Source of the DNA: Clostridiales bacterium
Lineage (GTDB): Bacteria > Bacillota > Clostridia > Lachnospirales > Lachnospiraceae
Length of the DNA stretch: 64,000 bases
Assembly: GCA_018374355.1 (NCBI GenBank)
Contig: JAHAFI010000004.1
Span: 62,001-126,000, forward strand
Direction: 5' to 3'
The notes beneath the pieces were generated by a model, which worked only from the letters and a program-made list of their open reading frames with translations, was not told where the DNA came from and made no database searches. Made by a program: the position numbers and the translations under genes. Shown piece after piece: positions 60,402-64,000 of the stretch (its first letter is position 1; every line of letters begins with the position of its first letter).

Positions 60402-61757
60402 TCAAACCGGTTTTTTTAACTCTTTGAGTGTTCCGATTCCCAGCGGCAGCGCCAGAATAAAGGAACAGATATCTGCGATCGGCTGACTAAACTGGATTCC
60501 CGCAATGCCGAAAAACAGTGGCAGAACTAAAATAACGGGAAGGAAAAATAGTCCCTGCCGTGACATGGCCAGAAGGCTTGCCTTGAACGTCTTTCCGATG
60601 GTCTGCAGCATCATGTTGTTCAGAACGATCCAGCTTTGCAGTGGAAAGGTGAGACACTGAAGGCGAAGGGCCAAAGCGCCGATTCTGATAACTTCCGCAT
60701 CATCCTTCCGGAAGCAGGCGATCAATGGTTCGGCGAAAACAAATCCGGCGACAGCGAAAACGGTCAGCAGAACCACTGCAATTTTCATGCAGAACCAGAA
60801 AGCTTCCCGAACCCGGCCAAATTGTTTTGCGCCGAAATTGAATCCGCATACCGGCTGGAAGCCTTGTCCGAAACCGATCAGCGCGGAGGCTGCGAAAAAG
60901 GTGATGCGGGAAACTACGGACATGGCGGCAATGGCAGCATCCCCGTAAGGGCGGGCGGCCAGATTCAATGCGACTACAGAGATACTGCCCAGCCCCTGAC
61001 GAAACAGGGAGGGAAGACCTCCGCTTGCGATGGTACGGAACCGTTCCCGGGAAAGCTTCAGGCAGGAAAAGCGAATGCGGATATTTCCGCCTCGGCGTGT
61101 TCCTGCAAGCAGGAGACAAAAACTGACAAACTGGCTGAGAATCGTGGCAATGGCAGCGCCGGAAATTCCCAGACGAAAGCCAAAGATAAAAACAGGATCC
61201 AGAATGATATTCAGGATTCCGCCGGAAGCTATGCCGATCATGGAATAGAACGCACTTCCCTGAAAACGAAGCTGGTTATTCAGAACCAAAGATGCGGTCA
61301 TCCAAGGTGCGCCGAGGAGAATGATCCCCAGATAATCTTTTACATAATTGAGACTGGTAGGCGTAGCGCCCAACAATACGGCCAGCGGATTCAGAAACAG
61401 CAGTCCCAGAATGGTGATGCACAGTCCGGTAAGAAGCGCCAGAAAGAATCCGGCAGCCGCCAGATGGGAGGATTCCTTCGTGTCTTTCTCCCCCAGCTTT
61501 CGGGAAATAGCGTTTCCGGAGCCATGTCCAAAGAAAAATCCCAGAGCCTGAATGACTGACATCAGAGGAAATACAATTCCTACAGCAGCAGTCGCGCTGG
61601 TTCCGATCTGTCCCACAAAAAAGGTATCGGCCATATTATAGATAGAAGTGATCAGCATACTGATGATTGTGGGGACCGCCAGTTTTCCGATCAATCCGGG
61701 GATCGGCGCTTCGGTCATCATCCGGAATTTCTCTTCGTGTGTTTGAACCGTTTTCAT
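60402..61757 (-). CDS. MATE-family efflux transporter
   Basis: 451 aa, twelve predicted membrane helices in two repeated halves. The N-terminal half begins PIPGLIGKLAVPTIISMLITSIYNMADTFFVGQIG, a signature of MATE/DinF-type exporters, and PVFIFGFRLGISGAAIATILSQ is the conserved helix 6 region. The second half has ASGGLPSLFRQGLGSISVVALN. Na+ or H+ driven export of cationic compounds is expected from the family; the substrate is unknown. AGGAGG precedes the ATG. Confidence 0.94.
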   Translation of the reverse strand: MKTVQTHEEKFRMMTEAPIPGLIGKLAVPTIISMLITSIYNMADTFFVGQIGTSATAAVGIVFPLMSVIQALGFFFGHGSGNAISRKLGEKDTKESSHLAAAGFFLALLTGLCITILGLLFLNPLAVLLGATPTSLNYVKDYLGIILLGAPWMTASLVLNNQLRFQGSAFYSMIGIASGGILNIILDPVFIFGFRLGISGAAIATILSQFVSFCLLLAGTRRGGNIRIRFSCLKLSRERFRTIASGGLPSLFRQGLGSISVVALNLAARPYGDAAIAAMSVVSRITFFAASALIGFGQGFQPVCGFNFGAKQFGRVREAFWFCMKIAVVLLTVFAVAGFVFAEPLIACFRKDDAEVIRIGALALRLQCLTFPLQSWIVLNNMMLQTIGKTFKASLLAMSRQGLFFLPVILVLPLFFGIAGIQFSQPIADICSFILALPLGIGTLKELKKPV

Positions 61758-61863
61758 GAAAAAACCTCCTGAATAATTACATTAATTCCTTATTAAAAGT
61801 ATACGCTAAAAGTCACAGCCGTACAAGGACGAAAAAAGGATAGTAGAAGGCTGAACTATTATG

Positions 61864-61903
61864 AAAAAAGGGATACTACAGATAAGATTTTCTGTAATAT
61901 CCC
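61864..61903 (-). terminator. Terminator of SRP RNA
   Basis: GGGATATTACAGA and TCTGTAGTATCCC on the minus strand form a stem (one mismatch) followed by TTTTTT. Confidence 0.85.
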
Positions 61904-61904
61904 T

Positions 61905-62182
61905 AAAATATTCGCATTTTAAATGCGCACCGCACCTCGAACTTCCCTCACAGACGTTACTCCTACAGTTAACTCGGCCTAGGCTGCCTTACGGCACACA
62001 GAAGGTTCTACTTAGTGCTGCTCCATTCCTGACCTGACACGGTTCATAGATTCCTGTTGCGTAAGACCCAGACGTCAACGCCACTTATAGAAGGCAGCTC
62101 TGCAAGAAGAAGCCCTCAGATTGGTATCACCCCTGCTGTAGCGGATTGCAGGTACAGGGCACCGCTATCTCCCCGGCTGCGC
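61905..62182 (-). ncRNA. ffs: Signal recognition particle RNA, long form
   Basis: RNA part of the particle that targets nascent membrane proteins. About 278 nt on the minus strand. The 5' Alu domain carries GGGGAGATAGCGGTGCCCTG and CCTGCAATCCGCTACAGC. The apical S domain carries GTGTCAGGTCAGGAA followed by GGAGCAGCACTAAG, the Ffh-binding core. The Alu domain is present as in Bacillus/Clostridia, unlike the short enterobacterial 4.5S RNA. A near-consensus promoter and a terminator frame it. Exact ends are estimated. Confidence 0.93.
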
Positions 62183-62189
62183 AGGTTTT

Positions 62190-62218
62190 AGTATACCTTG
62201 TTTGGTGGGAAATGTCAA
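62190..62218 (-). promoter_or_regulatory. Promoter of SRP RNA
   Basis: TTGACA, exactly 17 bp, TATACT on the minus strand; a near-perfect sigma-A promoter suiting a highly expressed RNA. Confidence 0.9.
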
Positions 62219-62327
62219 TGGAAAAACAAAGTCCCGGGTTTCTTTTAAGGGAGGAAACCGTTATAATACAAGATAGAAATTATTTCACCTACCAACCCGC
62301 AAGAGGAAAACGACAGGAGAAAAGAAT

Positions 62328-64000
62328 ATGTTTACAGAACAGTTTTTACAGGAAATAGAACTTGGCTTCAAAATTCAGATGGAGCGTGTCGGTGAGGGAC
62401 GCAGACAGGTGGAGGAGGTTTTGCAGCAGTGCAGCAGCCGGGAGGCGGAAGCCCTGAAATGCCTTTACGCCTCCATGCCTGTAAGCGATGCGGCGGATTA
62501 CCCGGCGCAGGTGTATCTGACTTACGCGAAACACGGTGTGTTTCTTTGGGAGGAGGGGCTGTTTGCAGGAGAAATACCGGAAGAGGTCTTTGCCGGATAT
62601 GTCCTCCATCACAGGGTAAATAATGAAGATGTGACGGACAGCCGTCTGTTTTTTTACGAACATCTGAAAGATGAAGTGAAGGGAAAAACGATGGAGGAGG
62701 CTGTACTGGCAGTGAATTACTGGTGTGCTTCTCAGGCAACTTACCGGACAACGGACGACAGAACAGCCAGTGCGGCCTCCGTCTTCCGTTCGGCATACGG
62801 AAGATGCGGGGAGGAATCCACATTTGCGGTATCGGCGTTAAGAAGCGTGGGAATCCCCGCCCGTCAGGTATACGCTCCTTTGTGGTCCCACTGTGATGAC
62901 AACCACGCATGGGTGGAGGTATGGTGCAGCGGTACATGGAAATTCTTAGGGGCCTGCGAACCGGAGGAAATCTTAAATAAAGGCTGGTTTACCAATGCAT
63001 CCTCCCGGGCGATGATGGTTCATTCCCGCTGGTTTCTTCCGGTGAAACCGGAGGAGGAGATGGTGGGAAAACGGGGGATGGCGCTGGTACTGAACCAGTT
63101 GAAACGCTATGCCCGCACAACAAAACTGGAAGTAAAAGTTGAGGAAGAAAACGGAAGACCTGCGGCAGATGCAAAAGTGTCTTTTGAGGTTTTAAATTAC
63201 GCATGTTTTGGGGAAATTGCCTCCATATATACCGACTGGGAGGGAAAATGTGCGTTGGAAACGGGACTGGGTTCGATTCATGTAACGGCGTATAAAAACG
63301 GGAAATATGCAGAGGTGCTGACGGATACCCGGGAAAATGATCAGGTACTCCTGACCTTAGCTGAAATCAGCTGGGACAGCAGGCAGGGAGAGACGGAAAA
63401 GAACCGGGAGAACGGAGAAAACTGGGAGGAAATGGTGGTGTTTGCACCGAAAGATGCTCCCATCAACCGTTTCCCCCAATCACCGGAGGAAATTGCCCGG
63501 GGAAGAAAGAAGTTTGAACAGGCTGCGGCTCTTAGACACAAGAAGGAAAACGATTTTTATGATGCGAGGCTGGCAGAAAAAGCTTTGGAAGACAGACCTT
63601 GGGAGGAAGAGGAAAAAGAACGTCTTCGCAGAATCATGAAGCAGGCCCGGGGAAACCAAAAGGAGATTGCGGATTTTATCGCCCGCCCAACCCATGGAAA
63701 CTGGCCGGAGAGCTGGAAATGGGCTGTCCTTGACAGTTTACGGGAAAAAGATTATCTGGATATCACAGCAGATATTCTGGAAGAAAACTGTGTGGAGGCA
63801 GCCGTATATCAAAAGGATTATGCAGACGAAATCTTTATCCCATATATTCTCTGCCCCCGTGTGGAAAATGAGATGATTCGCCCGTTCAGAAGTTTCATTG
63901 CTTCATGGCTGACAGATGAGGAAAAAACGGCAATGAGACAAAACCCGTCCCTTGTCTGGAAACGGATCAGTGAAACCTTGAAGGAGGATGAAACGCTGGA
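62328..64000 (+). CDS. Transglutaminase-like protein, 3' end beyond window
   Basis: At least 557 codons, still open at the window end. GGAGAA lies 6 nt before the ATG. The N-terminal 130 residues are helical. A transglutaminase-like domain follows with the catalytic Cys in RCGEESTFAVSALRSVGIPA and the His in DDNHAWVEVW; the acidic third residue is probably in the following KFLGACEPEE segment. A beta-sandwich domain comes next (LEVKVEEENGRPAADAKVSF, TDWEGKCALETGLG). There is no signal peptide, so it is cytoplasmic. Relatives are often cysteine proteases or hydrolases of unknown target. Confidence 0.88.
   Translation, partial: MFTEQFLQEIELGFKIQMERVGEGRRQVEEVLQQCSSREAEALKCLYASMPVSDAADYPAQVYLTYAKHGVFLWEEGLFAGEIPEEVFAGYVLHHRVNNEDVTDSRLFFYEHLKDEVKGKTMEEAVLAVNYWCASQATYRTTDDRTASAASVFRSAYGRCGEESTFAVSALRSVGIPARQVYAPLWSHCDDNHAWVEVWCSGTWKFLGACEPEEILNKGWFTNASSRAMMVHSRWFLPVKPEEEMVGKRGMALVLNQLKRYARTTKLEVKVEEENGRPAADAKVSFEVLNYACFGEIASIYTDWEGKCALETGLGSIHVTAYKNGKYAEVLTDTRENDQVLLTLAEISWDSRQGETEKNRENGENWEEMVVFAPKDAPINRFPQSPEEIARGRKKFEQAAALRHKKENDFYDARLAEKALEDRPWEEEEKERLRRIMKQARGNQKEIADFIARPTHGNWPESWKWAVLDSLREKDYLDITADILEENCVEAAVYQKDYADEIFIPYILCPRVENEMIRPFRSFIASWLTDEEKTAMRQNPSLVWKRISETLKEDETL

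Noticed and set aside
60636..61559. 307-aa plus-strand frame opposite the MATE gene
   Set aside because: Gln/Gly/Ser-rich product caused by the antisense of membrane-helix codons.
1..64000. CRISPR arrays, insertion sequences, phage genes, cobalamin or T-box riboswitches
   Set aside because: No regular spacer-repeat pattern, transposase, structural phage gene or recognisable riboswitch core was found by reading.

Overview
The window looks like a gut Lachnospiraceae chromosome (Blautia / Ruminococcus gnavus-like; genus not certain). Support comes from the content: NADP-type glutamate dehydrogenase, a reverse-order rubrerythrin with a PerR-type repressor, a long SRP RNA with an Alu domain, several glycosidase/transporter loci, a DUF6128-like protein, a NrdG2-type radical-SAM activase and strong AGGAGG-type ribosome binding sites. 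No phage or plasmid backbone is seen.

Layout. 1-9.8 kb is mostly housekeeping: gdhA (5' end cut off), dinB, aroK, murA, an acidic TPR/AAA protein, rsmA, a small alarmone synthetase and a corrinoid adenosyltransferase, with a remnant of an Rpn-like nuclease/transposase gene beside the synthetase. 9.8-29.1 kb is an accessory locus for type VII secretion. A first operon encodes a STAND NTPase and a membrane protein. A second encodes an EssC-type ATPase with an FHA domain, an EsaB/YukD ubiquitin-like protein, an unknown protein, four WXG100-like proteins (the largest a candidate effector), a DUF4176 protein, a PP2C phosphatase and three Ser/Thr kinases. 29.2-37.7 kb holds an AAA/PD-(D/E)XK ATPase, rubrerythrin, perR, a DeoR regulator, an MFS transporter, a GH3 glycosidase and a lactonase. 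38.2-48.9 kb holds a five-gene peptide/oligosaccharide ABC transporter, a Fic protein and an iolB-oxidoreductase-TIM barrel operon. 49-55 kb holds an AraC regulator, an APC permease and a GH2 beta-galactosidase. 55.2-64 kb holds alaX, nrdG2, a DUF6128-like gene, tadA, tRNA-Ser(CGA), an AAA_14/DUF4143 ATPase, a MATE exporter, SRP RNA and a truncated transglutaminase-like gene.

The most unusual content is in the secretion locus. The three kinases share one N-terminal kinase module but carry different tails. The first has a four-helix membrane module that is also found in the membrane protein of the first operon. The second has a DnaJ C-terminal (Hsp40 peptide-binding) domain plus a membrane anchor. 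The third has a shortened Hsp70-like domain that has lost its ATPase residues and is followed by a GrpE-like domain. Parts of all three members of the DnaK-DnaJ-GrpE chaperone set are therefore fused to signalling kinases beside a secretion ATPase with an intact-looking phosphothreonine-binding FHA domain and a matching phosphatase. I infer a phospho-regulated system for handling or gating WXG100-type substrates; the sequence shows the architecture, not the function.

Both operons of this locus start behind the same control architecture: two direct copies of a GTRCACAAAA element exactly 21 bp apart, followed at the same distance by a similar -35/-10. This suggests one unknown dimeric activator controls both. 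EssB, EssA and EsaA homologues were not recognised, so this is either a reduced system or the remaining parts lie outside the window.
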